From positions 1 to 28,226 of the forward strand of contig JAUVIQ010000009.1 in NCBI GenBank assembly GCA_030592655.1: 28,226 nt of DNA. The letters run 5' to 3'. Under the pieces are notes generated by a model. The model was not told the origin of the DNA. It saw nothing but the letters and a program-made list of their open reading frames with translations, and did not search any database. Shown here piece by piece: positions 7,468 to 15,321 of the stretch (positions are counted from its first letter, which is position 1; each line of letters begins with the position of its first letter). Position numbers and translations under genes: made by a program. Source of the DNA: Planctomycetales bacterium. Lineage in GTDB: Bacteria > Planctomycetota > Phycisphaerae > SM23-33.

Positions 7468-9393
7468 ATGAAAAAATTGTACACATGGTTCGGATTGACC
7501 GTATTGTCTCTTCTGGTCCCGCAGCAATTATTCGCCGCTGAGAAGCCCCAATCCGCCGACGCTCGCCTGCGTCTGGCTGAAGCGTTCGTGGCGAAATCGG
7601 ACAAATATCTCCATCACTCCAAACTCCGGAGGGGCGATACCGGATACGGACTGACGGTTATGGCGGGGACGAAAATCGAAAAATTCGACGTTACCGTCAT
7701 CAGCGTCATGCACAACTTCTCCCCGCATCACGACGTGATTTTGTGCAAAGCCGGCGGGCTGGGGCTTGAGAAGTCGGGGATCATCCAGGGTATGAGCGGA
7801 TCGCCGATATACATCAAGGACCGCGCCGACGGTAAGCACAAGATGATCGGCGCTCTGGCCTATGGCTGGTCATTCCAGAAAGAACCCGTCTGCGGTATCC
7901 AGCCGATTTCGCAGATGCTGGCGATACAGGGCATTGACTTACCCGGAAGCAAACCCGCCGCAAAACCCCAAGCCGATAAACGAACCGGCGACGATGCGCT
8001 GGACGATGATTTCGTCCGGGCTGTTCTGACTCCGAAAAAGATTAATTTTTCGACACTCGTCCTTCCGAAGCGTCGCCGGCAGGCGGCTTCGAGCGGTAAG
8101 CCGCGATTGGTTCCGCTGTCAACTCCGATAATGGCGGGGGGCGCGGGAAGGAAAACGATTCAATTTGCGGAGAAATTCTTCGCAGGGACGGGTTTTATTC
8201 CGATGCAGTCCGGCACTGTCGGCGGCGTCGAAGCCAAGGCAGCCCGAAACACAAAACTCGCCCCCGGATCGTCGGTCTCTATCCAGATGATTAGCGGCGA
8301 CCTGGACTGGACCGGCGTGGGGACCGTTACCGAAGTCATCGGCGACCGCGTTCTGGCGTTCGGGCACCCGATGTTCGGCGAAGGCCCGGTGCAAATGCCG
8401 ATGGGAACCGCGTACATCCATACGACAATATCTTCGATGTACACGAGTTTCAAACTCGGCTCGACGCTGAAAGTTACCGGCGCGCTGACGCACGACGAGT
8501 ACACAGGCATAGTCGGACAGGTCGGGAAAAAAGTTACGATGATTCCGATGAACGTTACCTGCGTCTGGCCTACGGGCGAGCAGAAATTCCGCTATAAGCT
8601 TTTGCGGCATCAGCACATTACGCCGTTCCTCTCGCTGGTTTCGTTGTACGAATCCGTCCTTTCCAACCGCGAAATACCGCCTTACCACACCGTCGCGTAC
8701 AGCGTGGATATTGATTATGAGAAATTCGGGCGTTATCGCGCCGCCAACATCAGCAGCGCCAACGAAATCAGCAGCGTGCTCAGCGACCTCAACCGCCCTC
8801 TGGCGACGATGATGAGTTCGTCGGTAGGAAACCCGGTCTTCCCTAAGTCCATCGACGTAAAGATTAAAATCGTCCCGAAGCAGAGCACCTTCTCTATCCT
8901 CTCGTTCAAACTTGATCGTAACGTCTATAAGCCGGGCGAGAAAGTAACCGGACTGGTAACGCTCAAACCCTTCCGCATCAGGCGAGTTACCACAAAGGTC
9001 GCCATAACGCTTCCCGACGACCTGCCGGACGGACGATACGCACTGACCGTCTGCGGCGCCTCGAACATCACCCGTATCAGGCAAAACGAAATGCCCCATT
9101 ACTTCAGGGCCAGGAACCTCGAGCAACTCTTCTCCGCCCTCAAAAACGTCGTCGAACCAAGGTTCGACAGACTTTACCTTCACCTGCCTTTACCGGAAGG
9201 CGGACTGGCGGTGAAGAAAAACGAACTTGAGCATCTGCCGGCAAGCATGGCGGAACTGCTACAGCGAGAGGCGTCGATGGATACAGTCGCCTACCGTCGA
9301 AGCAAAATTGTGCGATTCCAGGCCCAGGGCGTCATCACCGGCTCGGCCCAAGCCGGTTTCACAGTGAGAAAACATCCACAAAGAGAACATTAA
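7468..9393 (+). CDS. Exported S55 (SpoIVB-type) serine protease-like protein
   Basis: A 641-residue protein with a signal peptide (cleavage near LFAA-E, residues 23-24) and an AAGGAG ribosome site 8 nt upstream of the ATG. Residues 55-157 match the C-terminal half of the SpoIVB peptidase domain ('IEKFDVTVISV', 'GIIQGMSGSPIY' with GMSGSP at 108-113, then 'GALAYGW'). Residues 275-310 carry 'GVGTVTEV' and 'RVLAFGHPMFGEG', the expected histidine block with His300. In sporulation SpoIVB the histidine block precedes the serine block, so the order here is rotated, and no PDZ domain is evident. The C-terminal third is predicted to be beta-rich. SpoIVB cleaves a membrane-complex regulator; the substrate here is unknown. 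It heads the right arm, divergent from gldA. Confidence 0.8.
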   Translation: MKKLYTWFGLTVLSLLVPQQLFAAEKPQSADARLRLAEAFVAKSDKYLHHSKLRRGDTGYGLTVMAGTKIEKFDVTVISVMHNFSPHHDVILCKAGGLGLEKSGIIQGMSGSPIYIKDRADGKHKMIGALAYGWSFQKEPVCGIQPISQMLAIQGIDLPGSKPAAKPQADKRTGDDALDDDFVRAVLTPKKINFSTLVLPKRRRQAASSGKPRLVPLSTPIMAGGAGRKTIQFAEKFFAGTGFIPMQSGTVGGVEAKAARNTKLAPGSSVSIQMISGDLDWTGVGTVTEVIGDRVLAFGHPMFGEGPVQMPMGTAYIHTTISSMYTSFKLGSTLKVTGALTHDEYTGIVGQVGKKVTMIPMNVTCVWPTGEQKFRYKLLRHQHITPFLSLVSLYESVLSNREIPPYHTVAYSVDIDYEKFGRYRAANISSANEISSVLSDLNRPLATMMSSSVGNPVFPKSIDVKIKIVPKQSTFSILSFKLDRNVYKPGEKVTGLVTLKPFRIRRVTTKVAITLPDDLPDGRYALTVCGASNITRIRQNEMPHYFRARNLEQLFSALKNVVEPRFDRLYLHLPLPEGGLAVKKNELEHLPASMAELLQREASMDTVAYRRSKIVRFQAQGVITGSAQAGFTVRKHPQREH

Positions 9394-9480
9394 CACGAAT
9401 TACACGAATAAAGACGAATTTCACGAATTATTTTTTGAAATTCGCGCCATTCGTGGTAATTCGTGAAATTCGTGGTACGG
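9391..9480. repeat. Inverted CACGAATTA-type repeat after the S55 gene
   Basis: The array starts directly at the TAA stop of the S55 gene. Roughly 9-nt units (CACGAATTA, GACGAATTT) run to about 9430; after a T-run they return as TTCGTGAAA/TTCGTGGTA on the same strand. The halves are imperfectly complementary and could form a hairpin about 35 nt per arm. It fills the gap to the DUF4340 gene. Confidence 0.85.
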
Positions 9481-9491
9481 AGTAGTGAAGA

Positions 9492-11834
9492 ATGAACGTC
9501 AGGACGACAATAGTATTATTGATTCTGTTGATCCTTTGCGTGGGTTATCTGCTCGTCTTTCACACCGGGTGGTTCGACAAAGACAGCGAAACAAACGGTG
9601 ATGTCGATAGCGATAAGCGTCTTACAGGAAAAGTGGGCGAAGTTCGGAAATTGACGCTGGAACGCCCCGGCAGCGAGAGGATAGCCTTCGCCCGCCGTGA
9701 TGGGGAATGGCATATCACCGAACCGATAGACGCTCCCGCCGCCGACTGGGCTGTCGATGCCGTTGCAAAGAGCGTCTCAAACCTCCAATACGTTCACAAG
9801 TACGCCGACGACGATCCGGACTGTCAGGACGATCTGACACACCTATCGGCTCCGCAACATATCGTTACATTCACCGACGACAAAGACAAGACGTACACGA
9901 TAAAAGTCGGGCGGAAAAGGATACTCCAGCGAGAACAGACATACATCCAACTCGCAGGCGACAAACATGTCTATGTCGTCGAAACCGATCTTTACTCCGT
10001 CCTGGGAAAAACGTTTGCGGATTACCGCCTGAATTACGTCGCCAGGTTCGAAAACGAACAGGCCTGGCGCATTACGGTCAGCGGCGACGAAAATTATCAA
10101 CTCGTCAAAACCGACGATGAATGGGCAATCGACTCGCCCGTCCGGGCACGGGCGGATAAGAAAAAAATCGATTCCCTTCTCAGCGCAGCCTCCGACATCC
10201 GGGCAGAAAAATTCATCGACGATAATCCCAAAAACCTCGCGCCCTATGGGCTGGAAAATCCCCAACTGGTGGTAACGGTGGAATTATCACCTCCAGCGCC
10301 GACGCCCGCAACCGCACCGACGACCCGGCCCGCCCCAAAGGGAAAAGTCATCTCCATAGCCTTCGGAACGGGAACGGATAAAAAAGTCTTCGCCAAACTT
10401 GCCGATAAACCCTGGGTCTTCCAGGTGAACGAGTCCAGCCTGGCAGGCCTCCAGCCGAAACTATCCGACCTCCGCGACAAGAGCATTCTGGACGCCGTTG
10501 GGCGGGAAATCACGAAAGTTGAGATTTCGCTGTCGGCAGGGGGGTCGGCGACGCTGGAAAAGGACGACGGCAAATGGCGGATGCTCTCGCCGTTCAAGGG
10601 CGGCTGCGAAAATAATGCCGTCCATAACCTCCTGATGACTCTGCAAAGCCTCAAAGCCGGCGAATTCCGGGACAACCCGACGGCGCTCGCAGCCTTTGGC
10701 CTGGAACCGCCGCAAGGTAAAATCATTCTGCATTTCAGAGGCAGCGATAAAACCGAAACGCTCCTGCTCGGAAGAATCAGCGACAGCGGACAGATGGCAT
10801 TCGTCATGTCCGCCGACAGTAAATCCGTCGCGGTTATATCCTCATCAGATATGGCGAAACTCACCAAGCCGTCGCCGGCCTACTGGAACAGGACAATCTC
10901 CGACATTCCCGAAGATGCGACCATTACAAGCGTCGAACTCGACCGCCCCGACGGAAAATTCACCATCGTCGAGACGGCGGACGGCGAATACAAACTTATC
11001 AAACCAGTCAAGGCCAAAACCGACCTCAAAAATGTCGCCGCGATGCTGAAGGCTATCAGGAACATCCGGGCGGACAAGATCGTCGCACTGAACGAAAACC
11101 TCCCGAAACGGTTCGCCCGGGCAAAAGGCATCCGCGTAAATATCGCCCATCGCAAAACCGCCCCGACCACACAACCAGCGACAACCTCAGCGCCGGCGAC
11201 GCAGACTTCACAACCGACTACCCGGCCGGTGCTACCCATCATCCATATCTGTCAAGACCCATTCGTGGTGATAAAAGATAAGGGCAAATCCTACATCTGG
11301 ATGGAAAACCCAGGATTCCCTCCAGAGTTTCTAGCCGCCCCAATCGTCGTAGGCGAACTTCCCGGTAGTTTCTACGACAAACTCGAAGCCGAGATGCGAG
11401 ACAGGACCGTACTGGAAATCGACGCAAAGAAGATTATTTCGCTCAAAATGAAACTGGGTAAAAAGTCGATGGAATTTGTCCGGGCGGAAAAAGTGTGGCG
11501 ATACAAGGCCGACAGGTTCGTCAAAATCGACGCGAGCAAGATTGAAAAATTCATCACAGGCCTGTCCGGGATCAAGGCAAAGCGATTCGTCGATTACAGC
11601 GACAAGCCGAAACTGAACCGCTTCCGCCTGGATAAACCGGCAATGATATTGACGCTTAAAACCGATAAGGGTAAGGAAATCACGCTGAAAATCGCCGGAA
11701 CCGGGCCGGTAGGAACCAGAGGCCTGTACGCCGTCAGCAGCGAATCGCCCGGCATCTTCGTACTGGCACCGGAAACATCCGCGAAAATGTCGAAATCGCT
11801 GAGGGATTTTCAGGGGAAAGATGATAATCGGTAA
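9492..11834 (+). CDS. Membrane-anchored protein with about five DUF4340 repeats
   Basis: A 780-residue protein with one N-terminal membrane helix (residues 5-24) and a large external part. About five copies of a 120-150-residue unit can be followed by their recurring phrases: a strand pair with a Trp/Tyr (DGEWHITEPI, DDEWAIDSPV, DGKWRMLSPF, DGEYKLIKPV, EKVWRYKADR), then a helix with 'I..LL..LS.I.A..F', then 'YGLENP', 'FGLEPP' or 'FRLDKP'. This is the DUF4340 pattern, a family usually found beside GldA/F/G genes. Two Thr/Pro linkers containing APTTRPAP and SQPTTRPV interrupt the units. The ATG at 9492 has ACGGAG upstream. The stop codon TAA is part of a heptamer repeat. A scaffold or substrate-contact role in the Gld-like complex is inference. 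Confidence 0.83.
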   Translation: MNVRTTIVLLILLILCVGYLLVFHTGWFDKDSETNGDVDSDKRLTGKVGEVRKLTLERPGSERIAFARRDGEWHITEPIDAPAADWAVDAVAKSVSNLQYVHKYADDDPDCQDDLTHLSAPQHIVTFTDDKDKTYTIKVGRKRILQREQTYIQLAGDKHVYVVETDLYSVLGKTFADYRLNYVARFENEQAWRITVSGDENYQLVKTDDEWAIDSPVRARADKKKIDSLLSAASDIRAEKFIDDNPKNLAPYGLENPQLVVTVELSPPAPTPATAPTTRPAPKGKVISIAFGTGTDKKVFAKLADKPWVFQVNESSLAGLQPKLSDLRDKSILDAVGREITKVEISLSAGGSATLEKDDGKWRMLSPFKGGCENNAVHNLLMTLQSLKAGEFRDNPTALAAFGLEPPQGKIILHFRGSDKTETLLLGRISDSGQMAFVMSADSKSVAVISSSDMAKLTKPSPAYWNRTISDIPEDATITSVELDRPDGKFTIVETADGEYKLIKPVKAKTDLKNVAAMLKAIRNIRADKIVALNENLPKRFARAKGIRVNIAHRKTAPTTQPATTSAPATQTSQPTTRPVLPIIHICQDPFVVIKDKGKSYIWMENPGFPPEFLAAPIVVGELPGSFYDKLEAEMRDRTVLEIDAKKIISLKMKLGKKSMEFVRAEKVWRYKADRFVKIDASKIEKFITGLSGIKAKRFVDYSDKPKLNRFRLDKPAMILTLKTDKGKEITLKIAGTGPVGTRGLYAVSSESPGIFVLAPETSAKMSKSLRDFQGKDDNR

Positions 11835-11862
11835 TTGGTAATTCGTAATTGGTAAGTGGTAG
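11826..11862. repeat. Heptamer GTAATTN array after the DUF4340 gene
   Basis: Four to five GTAATTG/GTAATTC units follow one another. The TAA stop codon of the DUF4340 gene (11832-11834) lies in the first unit. This is the same unit as the array at 2745-2916. Confidence 0.85.
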
Positions 11863-11877
11863 AATGAGGCTCTGGAC

Positions 11878-12834
11878 GTGCGGGAAAATTTACTGAAAAT
11901 ATCGGTTGGAGGAATGATTGTATTTCTTGTGTCGGTCGCAGGCGCGAAAACCAAAACCGCGTTCGAGACGCCGACGACCAAGGCGGCATTTGAGAAAATC
12001 GTTACCACATTGAAAGTCGAGGCCAGGATTTTCACCGAAGCCGCCGGCGATAAGGCTCCGTCGCCGAGCAAGGTCGTTGCGAAAATTCGGTATTCCCCAA
12101 AATCGTCCGCGCCGTTGATGAAGGCTCTCAAGGCGATTCCGGGGAAACCGCCGGAAAAGTTATACATTATCCATCAACTCCTTGTCCCAATGAAGAAGGC
12201 TTCCGATGAGACCATCCGACCGCTCGTACCGGCGTTGATAGACTCGCTCCAAAAGGATTGTCGATACAAGTCCATGCCCAGGTGGCCCGGGGCTACGCTC
12301 GATAAGTTGAAACCGTCGAAGAAAAAGGACTCGCCGGAACGGATAAAACTCCGAAACGAAGCCCGCCGGAAGAAAACCACTACCGAGCAGTCTGTTGTCA
12401 AACAGAACAGAACAGTCAACGCCCTTGAGAAAACCGTCAAACATCTTCTGGTCCTGGTAGATGAGCCGTCCGCCGACGAAGCCTTACTGCGAAAAATCGC
12501 CCACGAGCACAAAAAGCGTCTGGCGACCTTCAAAGAGACCCTGCTTGTTATTAAATCCGAGGCAGGGCGAATGAAGCCAGGCCGGGCCAAAAAGTTTTAC
12601 GACCACCTCAAGACAATGGCATTCAAAGACAACAAGCAGAAGCAATACTCCGACCCGACCAAACCGATCTATAAAGCGGAGAAAAACAGTTCATTCGCAT
12701 TTGTGAAGAGCAATTTTGCCGTTTCAACGGTCGAAGTAATCAACGTTCTGGCGACGTCGGCGAAGCAGCCTGCGGTGAAACTTCCCGGAACCAAACCGCC
12801 GAAAAAACGACCGCGAAAACGACCGCGACGATAA
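11878..12834 (+). CDS. Small exported basic protein of unknown function
   Basis: A 318-residue protein that I do not recognise. It starts with GTG, preceded by GAGG at 8 nt, and has a signal-peptide-like opening ('LLKISVGGMIVFLVSVAGAK'). The rest is strongly basic and mostly helical, with a charged stretch around residues 140-200 and a C-terminal tail ending KKRPRKRPRR. It is the last gene of the right arm, 43 nt after the DUF4340 gene across a heptamer array. The basic tail could bind acidic polymers such as surface polysaccharide or nucleic acid, but this is speculation. An ATG at 11864 is in another frame and closes after ten codons. Confidence 0.7.
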   Translation: MRENLLKISVGGMIVFLVSVAGAKTKTAFETPTTKAAFEKIVTTLKVEARIFTEAAGDKAPSPSKVVAKIRYSPKSSAPLMKALKAIPGKPPEKLYIIHQLLVPMKKASDETIRPLVPALIDSLQKDCRYKSMPRWPGATLDKLKPSKKKDSPERIKLRNEARRKKTTTEQSVVKQNRTVNALEKTVKHLLVLVDEPSADEALLRKIAHEHKKRLATFKETLLVIKSEAGRMKPGRAKKFYDHLKTMAFKDNKQKQYSDPTKPIYKAEKNSSFAFVKSNFAVSTVEVINVLATSAKQPAVKLPGTKPPKKRPRKRPRR

Positions 12835-12852
12835 CGAAAAACCCACTTGCCG

Positions 12853-14376
12853 ATGTCCAATACGCTTTCCAAAACGGCTTTGATTGTCCCGCTGATCCAA
12901 TCAACTGCCGGCGAGATGCGGGCCTGTATGAGCCGGGCATCCGAAGCCGGCGCGGATATGGTCGAACTTCGTCTGGATCACCTCGCTGACCTGCCGGACG
13001 ATGCCGACCTGAAATCACTGCTTGAAAACCGTCCGGTTCCGGCGATTGTTACTTACCGACCAATCCGTCAGGGCGGGCGATTCGACGGCGACGAATCCGA
13101 CCGTCTTGAAATTCTCACTGCCGCTGCGCGCCTGGGCGCAGACTACATCGACGTAGTACTCGACGTTCCGCCAGATAACCGCCCGAAAGGACGAACCATC
13201 CTGAGCCACCACGATTTCACGGGCAGCCCCGCCGATTTGGAAGAAATTGTCGCGGAATTGGAGGCTTCGGACGCTGACGTCTGCAAAATTGTTTTCACTG
13301 CCAACGGACCCGAAGACGCACTGACTGCTTTAGCGATATTGCGAAACGCAACAAAACCGACGATTTCGCTGGCGATGGGCGAAGCCGGCCTGGCGAGTCG
13401 GATCCTCGCGGGTAAATTCGGCGCGTTCGGGACGTTCGCGTCGTTGTCGGAAGGAAGCGAGTCCGCTCCGGGGCAATTGACAATCGAGCAGATGAAAAAC
13501 CTCTATCGCTGGGATTCGGCCGGGCCTGCAACGGAAGTCTATGGCGTCATAGGCTGCCCTGTGGCGCACTCGATGAGCCCCGCCATCCACAATTCAGCCT
13601 TCGCCGAAACCGGTATCGACGCGGTGTACGTACCGCTGCTGATTGAGTCGGGAGCGGAAAATTTCAATCGTTTCATGGAGGCAGTGGCGCCGTGGACGGA
13701 CATACGAGGCTTGAGCGTAACCATCCCGCATAAAGAAAACGCCATCGCCCGCGTCGGCGCCGAAAAGACAGACGAACTATCCCGCCAAATCGGCGCGATT
13801 AACACTATCGCAATTACGCCCGACGGCTCGTTTAGCGGGACCAATACCGATTACGCCGCTGCAATCGACGCGTTATGTGCCGCTATGGGAATTGGGCGGG
13901 ATGATCTTTCAGGACGCAAAGTCGCCGTCATCGGAGCCGGCGGGGTCGCCCGCGCAATTGTCGCAGCACTGGCGCACCACAACGCCGAAACAACCATCTA
14001 TAATCGGACATTCACGCGAGCCGAAAAACTGGCCGAGGAGTTCGGCGCAAAGGCCTGCCCGCTCGATAAAGTCGCGGAAATCTCGTCGGAAATCATTATC
14101 AACTGCACCTCTATCGGAATGCACCCGAACGTGAACGACACCCCTATATCAACCGGCACGTTATCGCGAGTGAAAGTCGTCTTCGATACGATCTATAATC
14201 CGATACAGACGCGCCTGCTCCGCGAAGCGAGCGATGCGGGATGCCTGACGGTTTCAGGCGTTGATATGTTCGTCAACCAGGCGGTGGCGCAGTTCGAGTT
14301 CTGGACGGACAAATCCGCCCCGCGAGACTTGATGCGGGAGGTGGTAGTCCGACATCTGACAGGGCAACAAAAATGA
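12853..14376 (+). CDS. aroDE: Bifunctional 3-dehydroquinate dehydratase / shikimate dehydrogenase
   Basis: A 507-residue fusion catalysing two successive shikimate-pathway steps. The N-terminal half is a type I dehydroquinase: 'MVELRLDHL', the SHHDF histidines at 119-120 and the Schiff-base lysine in VCKIVF (K145). The C-terminal half is shikimate dehydrogenase: 'GCPVAHSMSPAIHN', SVTIPHKE with catalytic K294, GTNTDY with D333, the NADP-binding loop GAGGVARA, and 'GVDMFVNQAVAQFE' near the end. All expected catalytic residues are present, so both activities are likely. ATG 12853 is chosen; a TTG two codons upstream is possible, and no clear ribosome site is visible for either. Such fusions are known in plants, chlamydiae and planctomycetes. 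Its stop overlaps the nitrilase-like gene (ATGA). Confidence 0.93.
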   Translation: MSNTLSKTALIVPLIQSTAGEMRACMSRASEAGADMVELRLDHLADLPDDADLKSLLENRPVPAIVTYRPIRQGGRFDGDESDRLEILTAAARLGADYIDVVLDVPPDNRPKGRTILSHHDFTGSPADLEEIVAELEASDADVCKIVFTANGPEDALTALAILRNATKPTISLAMGEAGLASRILAGKFGAFGTFASLSEGSESAPGQLTIEQMKNLYRWDSAGPATEVYGVIGCPVAHSMSPAIHNSAFAETGIDAVYVPLLIESGAENFNRFMEAVAPWTDIRGLSVTIPHKENAIARVGAEKTDELSRQIGAINTIAITPDGSFSGTNTDYAAAIDALCAAMGIGRDDLSGRKVAVIGAGGVARAIVAALAHHNAETTIYNRTFTRAEKLAEEFGAKACPLDKVAEISSEIIINCTSIGMHPNVNDTPISTGTLSRVKVVFDTIYNPIQTRLLREASDAGCLTVSGVDMFVNQAVAQFEFWTDKSAPRDLMREVVVRHLTGQQK

Positions 14377-15224
14377 GACCGGGCAAAATCCGTGTGGCAA
14401 CATGTCAGTTCGCTGAGAGTTTCAATCCGGCAAAAAACGCCGCCCTCATACGCCGTTACATGGTAAAGGCGAAGGCCCGCAGGGCTGATATTGTCCATTT
14501 TCACGAGGCCGCCCTGACCGGCTATCTTGCCGGAAAAGGCGCACCGCAACTGAAGAAAATCGACTTCGATGCCGTCGTCGGCGCCGCTGAAAGAATCTGC
14601 GCCGAAGCAAAGCGACTAAAACTGTGGGTCGTACTGGGCAGCGCCCATCGGCTCACACAGCCGCACAAGCCGACCAACTGCCTGTACCTTATCGGGCCTG
14701 ACGGGAAAATTCACGACCGCTACGACAAACGCTTCTGCACGAGCGGCGACCTGAAGGCATATACGCCCGGCGACCGTTTCGTAACATTCACACTCAACGG
14801 TATCAGGTGTGCTTTGCTGATCTGCTACGACCTGCGGTTCCCGGAGTTGTACCGCGAATTGAAGAAACGCCGCGTCGAGGCTGTTTTTCAGTCTTTCCAC
14901 AACGGTTACATGCCAGGGGCCGGAATCCATAGCAAGATCATGCGCCAGACCATCCAGGCCCAGGCGGGTTTCAATTACTTCTGGATCAGCGCCAACAACT
15001 CTTCGGGTTACTACAGCCGATGGTCCAGCGTCTTCATCACGCCCGACGGCGCTATTTCCGCAACCCTCCGTCAAAATCGCGCCGGGATGATGGTCAACAC
15101 AATCGACACGTCCCGGAAATTTTACGACGCCGGCGCCGCCTTCTGCCAAACCGCTATGCGAGGCGTCCTGCACACGGGAAAACTTGTCAAAGACCCTCGT
15201 CAAAATAACCGTAGGAGTCTGTAG
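14373..15224 (+). CDS. Carbon-nitrogen hydrolase (nitrilase family)
   Basis: A 283-residue protein with the Glu-Lys-Cys triad of the family: E45 in FHEAALTGY, K119 in DRYDKRFC and C151 in LLICYDLRFPELYRE. The length is normal for a single-domain amidase/carbamoylase. The family hydrolyses amides, carbamoyl groups or nitriles; the substrate cannot be read from the sequence. It starts inside the aroDE stop (ATGA overlap), implying coupled translation, though no pathway link is obvious. The gene ends about 100 nt before argG. Confidence 0.88.
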   Translation: MRPGKIRVATCQFAESFNPAKNAALIRRYMVKAKARRADIVHFHEAALTGYLAGKGAPQLKKIDFDAVVGAAERICAEAKRLKLWVVLGSAHRLTQPHKPTNCLYLIGPDGKIHDRYDKRFCTSGDLKAYTPGDRFVTFTLNGIRCALLICYDLRFPELYRELKKRRVEAVFQSFHNGYMPGAGIHSKIMRQTIQAQAGFNYFWISANNSSGYYSRWSSVFITPDGAISATLRQNRAGMMVNTIDTSRKFYDAGAAFCQTAMRGVLHTGKLVKDPRQNNRRSL

Positions 15225-15269
15225 CGCCTCCGCTATTATGTGTCGCCAAAGCGAGTCGCGTTATTACAT

Positions 15270-15297
15270 TTGCTCTCAGGAATCAACCGTGTATCAT
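15270..15297 (+). promoter_or_regulatory. Possible promoter for argG
   Basis: TTGCTC (15270-15275), a 16-nt spacer and TATCAT (15292-15297) lie 25 nt before the argG start. The leader would be very short, and the -35 match is partial. Confidence 0.35.
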
Positions 15298-15321
15298 CCA
15301 GCGTTTCGAGGAGCGTACACC

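Noticed and set aside
8119..9183. Long minus-strand frame (354 codons)
   Set aside because: Antisense to the S55 gene, with no homology and shadow-type composition.
15184..15321. Upstream extension of argG
   Set aside because: The extra 46 residues overlap the nitrilase gene and do not match the family; GAGGAG at 15308 points to the ATG at 15322.
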